This document shows positions 10,425 to 21,394 of a stretch of 64,000 bases of DNA, piece after piece; the stretch's first letter is position 1, and every line of letters begins with the position of its first letter. The stretch lies in assembly GCA_023548195.1 (NCBI GenBank), contig JAJHZJ010000496.1:12445070-12509069 (forward strand), read 5' to 3'. The notes under the pieces were generated by a model. The model was not told the origin of the DNA, searched no databases, and worked only from the letters and a program-made list of their open reading frames with translations. This DNA comes from Bettongia penicillata ogilbyi (Eukaryota; Chordata; Mammalia; Diprotodontia; Potoroidae). A program made the position numbers and the translations under genes.

Positions 10425-10534
10425 AGGGGGTCACCCAGCAATAGAGTGTCTGGGGCCAGATTTGAAGGTAGGAAGATGAGTCTTTCTGACTGCAAGTCCA
10501 GCATTTTATTCACTGTGCCACCTGACTGCTGAAA
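10425..10534 (-). mobile_element. CORE-SINE 5' part
   Basis: 'tctggggccagatttgaagg' through 'ttcactgtgccacctgactg' is the reverse of the tRNA-like head of MAR1/MIR-type SINEs. Confidence 0.7.
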
Positions 10535-10539
10535 TAAGT

Positions 10540-11055
10540 TAGTTCATTATTAGTCAGAGTCAAGTGAACACAGCAGAACAATAACTACCTATATGTTCAT
10601 ATTTCATCCAGATTTGGGCTGTAGTTCCACGAGGTTATGGGAAATGATCATGTTGAAAAGTTGCAACCCTATTTTGACAAAACACCTTTACTTGTAAACC
10701 TTGAATCTGAGTAGTTTTCTGGGAGCAATATGGACATTTTGTTTCTGTGTCTATTTCTGTGGATGACAATATCAATATCTGGTTACTCTTGTCCCTTTGC
10801 TATAGGAACACATGTTCCATAGCTGAATAAAACTAATTGGGATATGCCCTGTTAGAATGCCAGAATATTTCTCAGGCAGTTTCAACAATCTGTTTTTGTT
10901 CGCTTTCATCATATCTACCTCCTCAGCAAGATAGGAAGAAAGAAATTATCCTTTGTGATCGATAAAAGCCATTTTTTTTCATCTGTGTAGTCTATGGATA
11001 TTCTATGCATAATGAACATCTTCCAGAAGTATAGAATGGATTCTATAATACAAAT
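10540..11055. other. Single-copy sequence
   Basis: No named repeat, no supported frame and no RNA gene seen. Confidence 0.4.
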
Positions 11056-11059
11056 TAAT

Positions 11060-11455
11060 AGTAGTCATTGGCATTCATACAAGGCTTTAAGGTTTGCAAA
11101 GAACTTTATATGCATGTCAGATCTCCATGGTTTCATTTTGAGCATCCCTAAAACCTTGTAAAATAGGGACCACAAGTATTGCTTTAAAGTTAATAATTTC
11201 AAAGTTAATGAAGCTGAGACTCAGAGAAATTAAGTGACTTATCCAAGGATTCATATCTAAGTAGGGAAGGGAATAAGCTTCTACATAGTGCCCACTATGT
11301 GCCAGGTACTGTGCTAAGTGCTTTACAAATATTATTTCATTTGGTTCTCATCAGAGCCTTGAGAAGTAGGTGCTATTTTTATCCCCATCTTACAGTTGAG
11401 GAAACTGAGGCAAGCAGAAGTGAAGTGATTTGCCCAGGGTCTCCCATGAATTAAC
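11060..11455 (-). mobile_element. Two MIR-family copies
   Basis: First copy: 'ggctttaaggtttgcaaag' to 'cagagaaattaagtgactt'. Second: 'actatgtgccaggtactgtg', 'ttatccccatcttacag', GAGGAAACTGAGG, 'gtgatttgcccagggtc'. Both in reverse orientation. Confidence 0.75.
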
Positions 11456-11639
11456 ATGCATAAAACAGATAACAAATAGAGGGCAGTAAAAATAATGGGC
11501 AATAAAATGTGGAATAACTGTAGTTAAGTCCATCCTATAGAGCACAGAGAGCAAACAGCAGAAAGTGAAATAGGAGCCCCAGACAGCCAGAAGAGAGAGA
11601 AAATCTTCCCACTACATGTTGGCCATATTCCTCCTTTCC

Positions 11640-11770
11640 TGATCTGCAAAATGAGCTCAAGGGGATAGACACCTTACCGGACTGTGAGGACGGAAGTGCT
11701 TTGCAAACCTTAAAATGTTATATAAATAATAAAATCAGTTGCTATGTTATTATTATTATTTATTAGTGGT
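11640..11770 (+). mobile_element. MIR fragment
   Basis: 'tgatctgcaaaatgagct' to 'gtgctttgcaaaccttaaaa', ending in an ATT-rich run. Confidence 0.55.
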
Positions 11771-11984
11771 AGTAGTAACAAGGGGGATCATGGAATTATT
11801 AGGGAAAACTTCCTGGAGATGGTGTGATTTGAAGAAGGCATTGAGAGGAGAGGGCTAAATGATAGGAGGAAAAATTAGAGCTATAACCAGGGTGAGTGAT
11901 CAGAGCTTTGTCCTAGGGTGGCAATATCTACAGGGTCCTGACAGCATTTGCAAACCCTCAGCATATACTAACAATCAAGCTTTT

Positions 11985-12232
11985 AGGTTTCATTGTTCAG
12001 TCATTTTTCAGTCCTGTCTGACTCTTTTGTGATCCTATTTGGGGTTTTCTTGGCAAAGATACTGGTGTGTTTTGTCTTTTCCTTCTCGAGGCTCGTTTTC
12101 AGAAGAGAAAACTAAAGCAAACAGGGTTAAGTGACTTGTCCAGGGTCGAACAGCTGGTAAGTGTCTGAGGCCAGATGAGACCTCCTGACATCAGGCTCTA
12201 TCTACTGTGCTACCTAACCAGCTAGTACGTAG
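11985..12232 (-). mobile_element. MAR1-type CORE-SINE
   Basis: 'cattgttcagtcatttttca', 'ggggttttcttggcaaag', 'cagggttaagtgacttgtcc', 'tgtctgaggccagatgag', 'atctactgtgctaccta'. Full-length layout, reversed. Confidence 0.9.
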
Positions 12233-12234
12233 GT

Positions 12235-12605
12235 AGTAAGACTAAGTATGAAGATGCTGGATGGCACAATCACTCACCCCTTTAGGGCTCTACAGGAGGG
12301 TTTGTCCTTATCCCAGCTTCATTCCAGTCTCTCCCTTACCAACGTCTTCTCCAACAGTGAGGCAAGGTCTTATCCAGGGGGCTCAGAATCCTGGTGTCTT
12401 TGTGTCTCTCTCTTCTCCATTGGAGCACCTTGTGGAACAAGATCTCTTTCCTGCTCAGTTGTATTGGTCTTAGCGTATTAATTCGACACCTTTTACCTTC
12501 TCCTTACCCTGAAATCCAGGATGTTAGTGAAAGTTTTTGAAGCAGAATGAGAAAAGAAATGAAATGAGGCAGGCAACAACACACAGTGGTTGGGAACCAT
12601 GAGGA
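12235..12605. other. Unassigned sequence
   Basis: Two overlapping plus frames of 70-77 codons start at 12248-12261 but have no family resemblance. An unrecognised repeat is as likely as unique DNA. Confidence 0.3.
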
Positions 12606-12609
12606 GACC

Positions 12610-13065
12610 AGCTGTTTAGGGTCAAACATATATATTGGGGCTGAGTGGGAGATAGGTTGAGTGAATGAGGCAAATCTGTATTTTAAGTAATGGGCTGAGA
12701 AACTGGAATCTGAGAGATTGGTGACAAGAATTCTTCAGTTTTTGAGCAGCAAGAGTTCTGCTTGTGGCCTTTTTTTTTTTGGAATTAAGCAGGATGGATG
12801 AGAGGAGAGACATGGAGGGGAAGGAAAAGTATTAGGGCTAGACATAGTTAGGTGTCTTCTCCAGTAATAAACATGTGAAAGAATAGGGTTCTAGTTTAGG
12901 GCAATAGAAATGAAAATAGAGAAAGGCAGGAATCAGAGAACATTTTGGCTGGAGAATTAGTAGGATTGGTTACAAATAAAATATAAAGGCTAAAAGAAAG
13001 AGACGAGGCCAAGATGTTGCTCGGTGTGAAGGCATAAAATTGAAAACATTTAGCTGACTAATAAG
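12610..13065 (-). mobile_element. Probable L2 fragment (diverged)
   Basis: Purine-rich sequence of the style seen in reversed L2 copies elsewhere in the window, including 'gaggagagacatggaggg' and 'gacgaggccaagatg'. No clean landmark, so low certainty. Confidence 0.35.
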
Positions 13066-13079
13066 GTGAAACTTAATAG

Positions 13080-13850
13080 GGAAGTAAAATCTTACCCTGG
13101 AGTTCAGGGAAATGACTTCACACTTATAGGATGGGGAAGACATGGTCAGACAGACATTTGTCTGAAAAAAGATCTGGGAGATTTAGTGGATTGTAAACTG
13201 AGGCAGCAATGCCATATGGCAACCAAAGATACTAATGAAATGTTGGCTACCATAAACAAGGTACAGCTGATAAGGTTAAAAAGTTATAGTCCCTCTGCAT
13301 GCCCTGGTCCCTAGTCATACCCCACCTAGACTGTTGTCTGTTGTATATGTTGTATATGTTGTGTGTGTGTGTATGTATATATATAATATATATATGTTGT
13401 ATATGTTCTATATGGCACACTTTGGGAAGAATGCTGATAAGCTGGAGAACATCCAGAGGAAATAGCCAGTATGGCAAAGGGCCTGGATGAGGATCAGATT
13501 TAACCTGGAGAAGAAAAGACTCCAGGCAGCCTTGATTGCTGTGCTCCAGGACTTGAAAGACTGCCATGTGGAAGAGGGATAAAACTGATTCTATTCAGCC
13601 TCGAGGTGGATGTTGCAGGGGCCAATTTGGCTTGATGTCTAGAACCACTTTGTAGCAATTGGAGCTCTCCCAAAGGGTAATGGGCTGCCTTGGGTGGGAG
13701 GGGGTTCTCCCTCATCTTATGTCTTCAAACCAAGACTGGGTAACCTTTTCTTGTAAATGTTTTAGTGGGGTCCTGTTCAGCTTGTAGTCAGACTAAAGAA
13801 ACATTGAAGTCCCTTCCAGATTCTGGGATTTTGTGAATAAATAGTTTATA
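13080..13850 (+). mobile_element. CR1/L3 LINE, end of ORF and 3' UTR
   Basis: 'aaatgacttcacacttatag', 'gtctgaaaaaagatctggga', 'ttagtggattgtaaactgag', 'gctgataagctggagaacat', 'ccagaggaaatagccagtat', 'aatgggctgccttgggtggg' and 'cttccagattctggga' follow CR1/L3 order. A (TGTATA)n run at 13335-13415 has expanded inside the copy. Confidence 0.8.
13335..13415. repeat. (TGTATA)n simple repeat inside CR1/L3
   Basis: TTGTATATG / GTGTGTGT / ATATAT alternation interrupts the LINE copy. Confidence 0.85.
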
Positions 13851-14005
13851 TTCTAGTAATTTCTAACTTCTTTGTCTATAATATTAAGTGACAAAAATGA
13901 GAATGATTAATATTTCATTTATTCAATAAATTTGCACTAATTTATTGATATATAAAAATAATTACCTACGATATATACATATATTGCACACATGTATATA
14001 TTGTG

Positions 14006-14268
14006 TAGCAACTGGATGATGCAGTGGATAAGGTGTCCATCCTGGAGTCAGGGAGACTCATTTTCCTAAATTCAAATCTTGCTTCATTCTCTTACTAGCA
14101 CTGTGACCCTGGGAAAGTCACTTAACCCTGTTTGTTTCAGTTCCTCATTTGTAAAATGAGCTGGAGAAGGAAATGGCAAACTTCTCTAGTATCTTTGCCA
14201 AGAAAACCCCAGATGGAGGCACAAAGAGTCAGAAAACAATTGAACAGCCATGACAGCAACAACAATAT
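14006..14268 (+). mobile_element. MAR1-type CORE-SINE, full length
   Basis: 'gcaactggatgatgcagtgg', 'cctggagtcagggagac', 'ctgtgaccctgggaaagtca', 'ctcatttgtaaaatgagctg', 'gagaaggaaatggcaaac', 'tttgccaagaaaacccc', 'acaaagagtcag', ending in a CAACAACA tail. TA-rich simple sequence flanks both sides (13965-14005, 14269-14390). Confidence 0.95.
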
Positions 14269-14434
14269 AGGTATGTAAATATAGATATGTAGTATATATG
14301 TATAGTATGTAACATATACATATAGACCCTCATATGTCACATACATATTCATTATATGTAAAATTAAATGTATAATATATGCATACCGATGTTGAATTTT
14401 ATTAGAAGTTTGCTTAGCTCTCTAAATCAATGAA

Positions 14435-14675
14435 AAGACAGCTGGTAGCAGGTTGGATTTAGTGCTGGGCAGGAAGACTCTGAGTTCAAAGCCAACCTTG
14501 GATACTTACCACCTGTGTGATTCTGGGCAAGTCAATCTCTTGCCCCAGTTTCCTCAGCTGTAAAATGGGGATATCATAGCATCTACCTCCCAGAGTTGTT
14601 GTAAGGATCAAATAAGATGATATTTGTAAAATGCTTAACACAGTAGATATTTAGTAAATACTTATTTCCTTCCTA
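14435..14675 (+). mobile_element. MIR-type SINE
   Basis: 'ttctgggcaagtcaatctct', 'gtttcctcagctgtaaaatg', 'gttgttgtaaggatcaaat', 'ttgtaaaatgcttaacacag'. Confidence 0.85.
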
Positions 14676-14689
14676 CTGTACTTCCTAAT

Positions 14690-15335
14690 TCCCCAAGAGT
14701 CCCCATATCTATACTTAAGAATTACACATCATAGATTGTCAAAATCACAGTATTTTCTGGCTTAAAAAATTTCTTTATGAGTATGGCATAAATATTTTGT
14801 GATACTACCCTGACTGAAAATCTACTGTGGTAAGTGCAAGGTCTGTTATTGTTATATTTATGATGGATTTTAAAAGTTGACTTCACATTCTTTCATTAGA
14901 AAACAAGATTTTGTTGTACTTCTATACTTGTTCTTGGATGATGAACTGAACACCAGAGTATTTCATGATCATTTACTTGGACAAGAGAACAACAAGAATC
15001 ATATTTGTTAAAACACATTTTTTAAAAACCTGTATTGATTGAATTGACTGTTAAAATAGAAATATTGACTTCTGACAGCTTGGCCAGAAATTATATCTTA
15101 ATTAACTTGAGACTGTCAACCTGTAATCATGCTCTCTTTTGGATGAATGACCTCAGATTTTGAGATCGATAGCAAAAAAATTGAGTCATCTGGCAGATAT
15201 TATCCTTGACGAGTTTTCAGATCCCCAAGGTAGAATAAGCTTCTCTAGAAATCTGAAATCAGTTGAATTTGAGTCATCTTTCCCAATATTTTAGGTCTGC
15301 TTAGAGTTGTAACAGTCACTATTTTTACTGAGGCA
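14690..15335. other. Single-copy block, possible conserved non-coding DNA
   Basis: About 640 bases with no recognisable repeat, AT-rich but not simple. They hold homeobox-type TTAATTAA (near 15099), several TCAATT/GATTGA motifs and E-box-like sites. No open frame above about 40 codons stands out. Conservation is a guess from texture; an alignment is needed. Confidence 0.35.
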
Positions 15336-15339
15336 AGTT

Positions 15340-16440
15340 CATGTGGGGGAGCACCCCTGCTGCTTGATCCATGAGGAAATAAGGGTACCACAGGACTCTT
15401 GGAGGTTTTTTAGCATGCTGCAAGTGTGAAAATTCAAACGAAGAAGGATGATGTAGGGTAGAGGAAGAAGAGACTGAATATGGCAGATTTGTGATCAGGG
15501 AAGAGTTGGGCAGGGGAGGAAAGGGCAAGGCTAGTGGTCAGGTTGTCAAAGATGTAAACATTCCTACACTGCCAGGGTTAATTTGAGAATGGACTGTGAT
15601 CTGTAACACCAGCAACAACCACTGTAGGGTGGGTAAGGAAGGCTCTGACCCCACAAAGGTATTATTAGCAGGATGGCAATCATACAGCACAGGGGACTGA
15701 GAAGGAATGAGAAGAGCTGTAAGGGGAGAACCAAAAGAAAGCATTCTAGAAGTCAATGTAGGAAAGAGGTTGGTCAATAGTTTCAGCTGCTCCAGAGAGA
15801 TCAACAAGGTTGAGAAGTAAGAAAAGGTCACTAGATTCAACAACTTGGTCAATTCCTTGATAAGTTCCTTCCTAATCCTAGAAAGAACAATTTCAGTCCA
15901 GTAATGGTATTGGAAAACAGAGAACAAGGAATTAGGGAATGAGGAGATGGTGAAGATATGAAGAGGGAGTGAACAGAAGTCATTCTTTCTAAGACTTTGG
16001 CTTTAAAGGACAGTAGAGATTTGAGATGGTAGGTTAAGAGAACAGTAGAGTCAAGTGAAGATTTTTTTTAAAGATCAGGAGAAATCTGAGCATATTCGTA
16101 GGCAGTTGAGAAAGAGAGACTGTAGAAGAGAGAAATAAAAGAAATTATCAAGGGGACAAGTTGCAGGAAGAGAAGATAGATGAAATCAAGAGTACATATG
16201 GAGAAGTTAGCCTTGGCAAGTAGGAAGCTGATCTCCATCAGAGATTGGAGGGGAGAATGGAAATTGATGCAAAAGGATTTAAGGTGTGGAGACTGGATAA
16301 GAGAGAGCCTACAGTCAGCAGCCTTGATAGTAAAGCAGGCAGTGAAGGCTTTCTGCTGAGAGAGAAAAGGATAGTTGGTCTTGGGAAGGAGAAAAAGGTT
16401 TGAAGTTGCTATGCTGCAGTCGGTGATGGAGCATCAATAA
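15340..16440 (-). mobile_element. L2 LINE, part of ORF2
   Basis: Purine-rich plus strand carries reversed L2 landmarks: 'ccagagagatcaacaaggtt', 'gaacaatttcagtccagtaa', 'cattcgt'-type 'atattcgtaggcagttgaga', 'gttagccttggcaagtagg'. These lie in the reverse-transcriptase part of L2. The 129-codon minus frame at 15538-15927 is within it but its reading does not preserve the enzyme. Confidence 0.7.
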
Positions 16441-16464
16441 AAGGAAGATAAAAAAGGATACCGG

Positions 16465-16712
16465 TGTAGCAGTGAAGGGCCAGTGCTGGCCTGGACTCAG
16501 GAAGACTTTGTTCAAATATATCCTCAGACACTTAAGTCTTGGGCAAGTCACTAGCTTCTGTCTGCCTCAGTTTCCTCATCTGTAAAATGGGGATAATAAC
16601 AACACCCACCTCCCAGGGTTGTGAGGATCAAATGGGTTATTAATTTTAAAACAGTTAGTCCAGTGCTTGGCATATAGTAAATTCTACATAAATGTTAGTT
16701 ATTATTATGGTA
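16465..16712 (+). mobile_element. MIR-type SINE
   Basis: 'cttgggcaagtcactagctt', 'cagtttcctcatctgtaaaa', 'cagggttgtgaggatcaaat', 'agtgcttggcatatagtaaa'. Well preserved. Confidence 0.9.
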
Positions 16713-16839
16713 CAGAGATACAGATTATTTTTGTAGATGTATATCCTCATTTGCTGAAACTATAAATCATCTAAATTAGATTTTTTTTTGCTAAATCTCA
16801 GGGGTTTTCTAAGCAAACCATACTATTTCCTCTTGTCCT

Positions 16840-16979
16840 GTATAAAGCTTGCTTTGTATATATTGGTTTGCATGTTGTCTCTCCCATTAGATTGTGAGCT
16901 CCTTAAGGGCAGGGACTATCATTTGCCTCTCTGTCTCTCTCTATCTCTGTCTCTCTGTGTCTCTGTCTCTCTCTCTCTG

Positions 16980-17046
<67 letters not shown>

Positions 17047-17100
17047 TGCAGTGTCTGTCATATAGTGGGTGCTTAATAAATGTTTATTGATTGCTTATAT
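16840..17100 (+). mobile_element. L2 3' end carrying an expanded simple repeat
   Basis: 'attagattgtgagctcctta', 'agggcagggactatcatttg', and after the simple repeat 'gtgggtgcttaataaatgtt'. A (TC)n/(AT)n run sits where the L2 tail normally has a short pyrimidine stretch. Confidence 0.85.
16928..17044. repeat. (TC)n-(AT)n microsatellite
   Basis: CTCTGTCTCTCT blocks to about 16996 followed by about 24 AT units. It accounts for the low-complexity open frames here. Confidence 0.95.
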
Positions 17101-17156
17101 GCAAATAGGGATGGAAGTGCCTCCTCTCTTCTGATAGATATTCTTTAATTTCTGTC

Positions 17157-17167
17157 TCTTGTCTTTT
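17157..17167. repeat. Target-site duplication, left copy
   Basis: TCTTGTCTTTT, identical to 19854-19864. Confidence 0.75.
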
Positions 17168-19853
17168 TTCTTTTTTTAATTAAATTTTTAAATTTATTTT
17201 TAGATTACAACATTCATTTTCACAAAATTTTGAGTTCTAATTTTTCTCCCCATCTCTCCCCTCCCTCTACCGCATAACACCTTGCATTCTGTTTACCCCT
17301 TCCCTCAATGTGCCCTCCCTTCTATCACACCCCACCCTTCCCTTATCCCTATCTTCTTATTTTTCTTGTAGGGCAAGATAGATTTCTATACCCCATTACC
17401 TGTATTTCTTATTTTCCAGTTATATGCAATAACAATTCTCAACATTTGTTTCTAATACTTTGAATTCTAACTTCTCTCCCTTCCCTACCCCCATCCTCAC
17501 TAAGAAGGCAAGCAATTCAATATAGGTTATATATAAGACTTCTGTAATAGTGTAAGACTAGCTATATTTCCCTCCATCCTACCCTGTCCCCACTTTATTC
17601 TGTTCTCTCGTTTGATCTTGTCCTTTCTCAAAAGTGTTTACTTCTAGTTACTCTCTTCCCCCATTTGCCCTCCCTTCTGTCATTCCCCTCATCCCACTTG
17701 CCCCCTTCTCCCCTACTTTCCTGTAGTGTAAGATAGATTTTCATACCAAATTTAGTGAGCATGTTATTCCCTCCTTAAGCCAAATGTGAAGAGAATAAGC
17801 TTCACATTTCCCCTCTTACCTCCTCCCTTTTCTCCTCCATTGAAAAAGATTGTTCTTAGCTCTTTTATGAGTGATAATTTACCCCATTCCATTTCTGCCT
17901 TTCTCTTCCCAATATATTTCTCTCACCCCCTAATTTTATTTTTTTATAGATATCATCCTTTCTGAATCAACTCAAACTGTGCTCTCTCTCTCTGTGTCTC
18001 TCTGTCTCTGTCTCTGTGTGTGTGTGTGTGTGTGCATGCATGTGTTCATAATCCCTCCACCTATCCAAATACTGAGAAAAGTCTGAAGAGTTACAAATTT
18101 TATCTTATCATGTAGGAATGTAAACAGTTCAGTTTTAGAAAGTTCTTCATGATTTCTCTTTCCTGTTTACTTTGTCATGCTTCTCTTGATTCTTGTGTTT
18201 GAAAGTCAGATTTTCTATTCAGTTCTGGTATTTTCATCGAGAATGTTTGAAAGTCCTCTATATCATTGAATGACCATTTTTTTTTTCCTTTGAAGTATTA
18301 TACTCAGTTTTGTTGGGTAGGCGATTCTTAGTTTTAATCCCAGTTTCTTTGACTTCTGGAATATCATATTCTAAGCCGTTAGATCCCTGAATGTAGAAGC
18401 TGCCAGGTCCTGTATTATCCTGATTGTATTTCCACAGTACTCGAATTGTTTCTTTCTAGCTGCTTGCAATATTTTCTCCTTGACCTGGGAACTCTGAAAT
18501 TTGGCCACAATATTCCTAGGGAGTTTCTCTTTTTGGGTCTTTTCAGGAGGTGGATTCTTTCAATATTTATTTTGCCCTCTGGTTTCTAGAATATCAGTTT
18601 TCCTTAATAATTTCATGAAAGATAATTTCTAGGCTCTTTTTCTGATCGTGGCTTTCAGGTAGTCCCATAATTTTAAAATTGTCTCTCTTGGATCTGTTTT
18701 CCAGGTCAGTTATTTTTCCAATGAGATTTCACATTATCTTCTATTTTTTCATTCTTTTGGCTTTGTTTTGTAATTTCTTGGTTTATCATATGTCTTCCCT
18801 CAGCTCCACTCTCATTTTTAAAGAACTATTTTGTTCAGTGAACTTTTGAACCTGTTTTTCCATTCAACTGATTCTGCTTTTTAAAGCCTTCTTCTCCTCA
18901 TTGGCTTTTTGGATCTCTTTTTCCAATTGAGTTAGCCTATTTTTAAAGGTGTTATTTTCTTCAGCATTTTTTGGGTCTCCTTTAGCAAGCTGTTGACTCA
19001 CTTTTCAAGCTCTTCCATAGTCTGAGCCCATTTCTTATTCATTTTGGAGGTGCTGGATGCAGAAGACGACTTCCTCTGACAGTATGTATTGTTCTTCTTC
19101 ATCTGAAAGGATGGGAGAAAATACCTGTTCACCAAGAAGGTAACCTTCTATGGTCTTATTTTTCCCCCCTTTTTGGGCATTTTCCCAGCCAGTTACTTGA
19201 CCTCTGAATCCTTTGTCAATAGGAAGGTCCTAGTGCTCCTCTTCACCCCAGGACCATGCTTAGGGCTGAGATACAGATCAGCTGCTTAATTCCCCCAGGA
19301 GCTTTAGGTAGGGGCAAGGCCTCCACTCAGGGCTGAGATTCAGATCAGCAGCTCAATTCCCCCAGGGACTTTAAACTGAGCTGCTAGCACAATGGAAGCT
19401 GCTGCCAGACTCAGCCACTGCCATGCAGTGCTGCTGTTCTGCTGCTTCTGCTGTCCCTGCTGCCTGGGGCCCATACTGGGGGAGATCCTGCTCCCCTCTC
19501 ACCCAGCTGGGAAAGCCCTCTCACTGACCTTTGAAGCTTTCTTTGGCACTTGTGGGTTGAGGGATCTGAGACCCTCCCTGAGGGAGACTCTGCCCCTGAG
19601 GCCTGTTCCAGTCCTGTTCTTCCTGGCACAGCACCAGGGCTGGGCTCTACTCTACTCAACTTCTCATGCAATAGACCTTTCCTGTTGGCCTTCCAGGTTG
19701 CCTTTGACTGGAAATCTCTTTCACTCTGTCATTCTATGGCTTCTGCTGCTCTAGAATTTGTTGAGAGTCATTTTTTACAGGTATTTTATGGGCTCTGGGG
19801 GAAGAGCTATAGTATGTACATCTTTCTACTCTGTCATCTTGGCTCCACTCCCC
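17168..19853 (-). mobile_element. HAL1 (half-LINE) element, near full length
   Basis: On the minus strand it begins with GAGTGGAGCCAAGATGAC, the L1-type 5' end. A GC-richer 5' UTR follows to about 19181, then ORF1 (19180 to about 18130), a purine-rich 3' UTR with a (TG/TC)n run (plus 17980-18040), and an A-rich 3' end at 17168-17205. There is no ORF2. About 2.7 kb and this order fit HAL1, a non-autonomous L1 relative that depends on L1 enzymes. An 11-base identical target-site duplication brackets it. Confidence 0.85.
18130..19180 (-). pseudogene. HAL1 ORF1 (RNA-binding protein), decayed
   Basis: Starts MPKKGGKNKTIEGY at 19180 and passes a Lys/Glu-rich coiled coil (QLEKEIQKANEEKK near 18900). 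It reaches LENRSKRDNFKIMGLPESHD near 18640-18700, the junction motif at the start of the L1 ORF1p RRM. Downstream are VKEKILQAARKKQF, TIRIIQDLA and RIAYPTKLSIIL, which match the RRM end and C-terminal domain in order. Several stops and shifts break the frame, so no functional protein is expected. In intact elements ORF1p trimerises and coats element RNA. Confidence 0.8.
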
Positions 19854-19864
19854 TCTTGTCTTTT
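19854..19864. repeat. Target-site duplication, right copy
   Basis: TCTTGTCTTTT, partner of 17157-17167. Confidence 0.75.
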
Positions 19865-19867
19865 CTT

Positions 19868-20310
19868 CTAAATTGATTGTTTCTGTTACTGTCAAATAAG
19901 AGTGAGGAGAAGGGATATCCTTATTTTAACCTTGAACTTAAAGGAAAAGCATTTGGTGTTTTTCCCTTGCAAATAATGATAGCTGCTGTAAGCAGGGAGG
20001 TGGTTCTGATCATTTCAAAGAAGGGCTCTTTCCTTCCTAGGCTATTTAGGATGGTGAACATAAATGAATTCATTTCTACATCTATTAATATAATCATGTA
20101 GTTTTTGTTGTTTTTGTGACTGATCATGCTAATTTACTTTCCTAATGTTAAAACATCCTTGCATCTGTAATACAAAAATTCAACTTGATCATAATGAATA
20201 ATTTTTTGCTATATTGACATAACCTCTTCAACAAAATGTTATTTATTTTTTTGCAAAAATATATTCATTAATATTATTGGTCTGTAATTTTCTCTCCCTA
20301 CTGTATTCCT
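19868..20310 (-). mobile_element. L1 ORF2 fragment (reverse-transcriptase region)
   Basis: The plus strand shows the reversed L1 landmarks 'tctacatctattaatataat' with 'catgtagtttttgttg', 'acatccttgcatctgtaat', 'caacttgatcataatgaat' and 'attattggtctgtaattt'. Their order equals that of antisense ORF2 in mammalian L1. The HAL1 inserted directly beside or within it. Confidence 0.7.
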
Positions 20311-20464
20311 GTCTTATTTAATATAATGAGATACCATTTGTAGCATGCTTTGCAAAGCATAAAGAGTTATTTAAATGCTAGCTATTATTATCATTATTTT
20401 GGTGAGGTTGGGAAACCACATTTGTCATGAAAAAGGAAACTGAGTAACTTCTTTATTACTAAGA

Positions 20465-20534
20465 ACAATGTATATGTATATATATACTATATATGTATAT
20501 GTATATATTTGTGTATATCACACACACACACAGA
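20465..20534. repeat. (TATATG)n/(CA)n simple repeat
   Basis: TATATGTATATA alternation then CACACACACA. Confidence 0.9.
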
Positions 20535-20738
20535 TGTTGCTGTTTGTCCTTCATTCTTGAAGAGGATCATGACCCCAGGGAGGTGACGCCATGACATGCA
20601 AATGAATTGGATTTAACTGAGGGAGGGCTATACAAAGTCATCAGCTTCACTTTCTCCTCTGGATCTATCTGGGTCCAATGGCTAGATTTAGATAAAGATG
20701 ACTGATGATGACTCGCACACACCATGTATATTTATATT
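20535..20738 (-). mobile_element. RTE-derived SINE 3' half
   Basis: 'ttgctgtttgtccttcattc', 'ttgaagaggatcatgaccc', 'cagggaggtgacgccatgac', 'gaattggatttaactgaggg' is the reverse of the 3' end seen in plus orientation at 8290-8622. Confidence 0.85.
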
Positions 20739-20744
20739 GAGAAG

Positions 20745-20965
20745 CATGGAGGATAGTGGCTAGAAAGTTGATCTCAGGGTAAAAATAAACCAGAGTTCGG
20801 TGACCTCTTTTGGCACATAGGAGTTGGGTGACCTTGGCAAGTCACAGCCTTTCTAAGGTTAATCTCCCTAAGACAGTAGTAGAAAAGGGGCTGATCTCAT
20901 CAGTGGAGGGAGTTTCCCCACCTAGAGTTGCCTATGCCAGTGAAATCATGTCTGGTTCAAAATTT
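20745..20965 (+). mobile_element. Marsupial CORE-SINE with long 3' unit
   Basis: 'tgggtgaccttggcaagtca', 'aaaggggctgatctcatcag', 'tggagggagtttccccacct', 'ccagtgaaatcatgtctgg'. Same family as 5715-5945. Confidence 0.75.
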
Positions 20966-21059
20966 AAAACTAGGTATATATTTATAGCACATATTCATTT
21001 ATCTCTATAAAGTTCCATATGCTAATGAGACTGCATTTCCTGTCCCCATCCCTGTCTCA

Positions 21060-21265
21060 CCCTTACTAATAATTATAACATATATTCAGTGATTAAAGGT
21101 TTATGAAGTAATTTACAAATATTGTCTCATTTAATTATCATAACCTTAGGTGGTGGCTATTTTTATTATCCCCATTTTATAGATGATAAGAAAAGTGAAA
21201 TGACTTGTTCACAGTCTCATAGCTAGTAAGAGTGTGTGACACATAGTTAGTGCTTAATAAGTGCT
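21060..21265 (-). mobile_element. MIR-type SINE
   Basis: 'attgtctcatttaattatca', 'attatccccattttatagat', 'catagctagtaagagtgtgt' in reverse orientation. Confidence 0.8.
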
Positions 21266-21394
21266 TTTTTAAAAAAAAAATCTAGTTTTTTGAGATAATG
21301 AGCTCCCCTAAGAGGGGTTCCTAGAAAATGCACCAAAAGTATTCCACTAGAGAGACTTAATGATCATCTCTCAGGGATACTATTAAGGGGATCT

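Noticed and set aside
15538..15927. 129-codon minus frame as a possible gene
   Set aside because: It lies in a reversed L2 copy and does not keep the L2 enzyme motifs; it is a fossil or chance frame.
16788..17090. 100-codon plus frame with a Leu/Ser/Tyr-Ile repeat
   Set aside because: Translation of an L2 tail and its (TC)n-(AT)n microsatellite; it resembles a membrane segment only because of composition.
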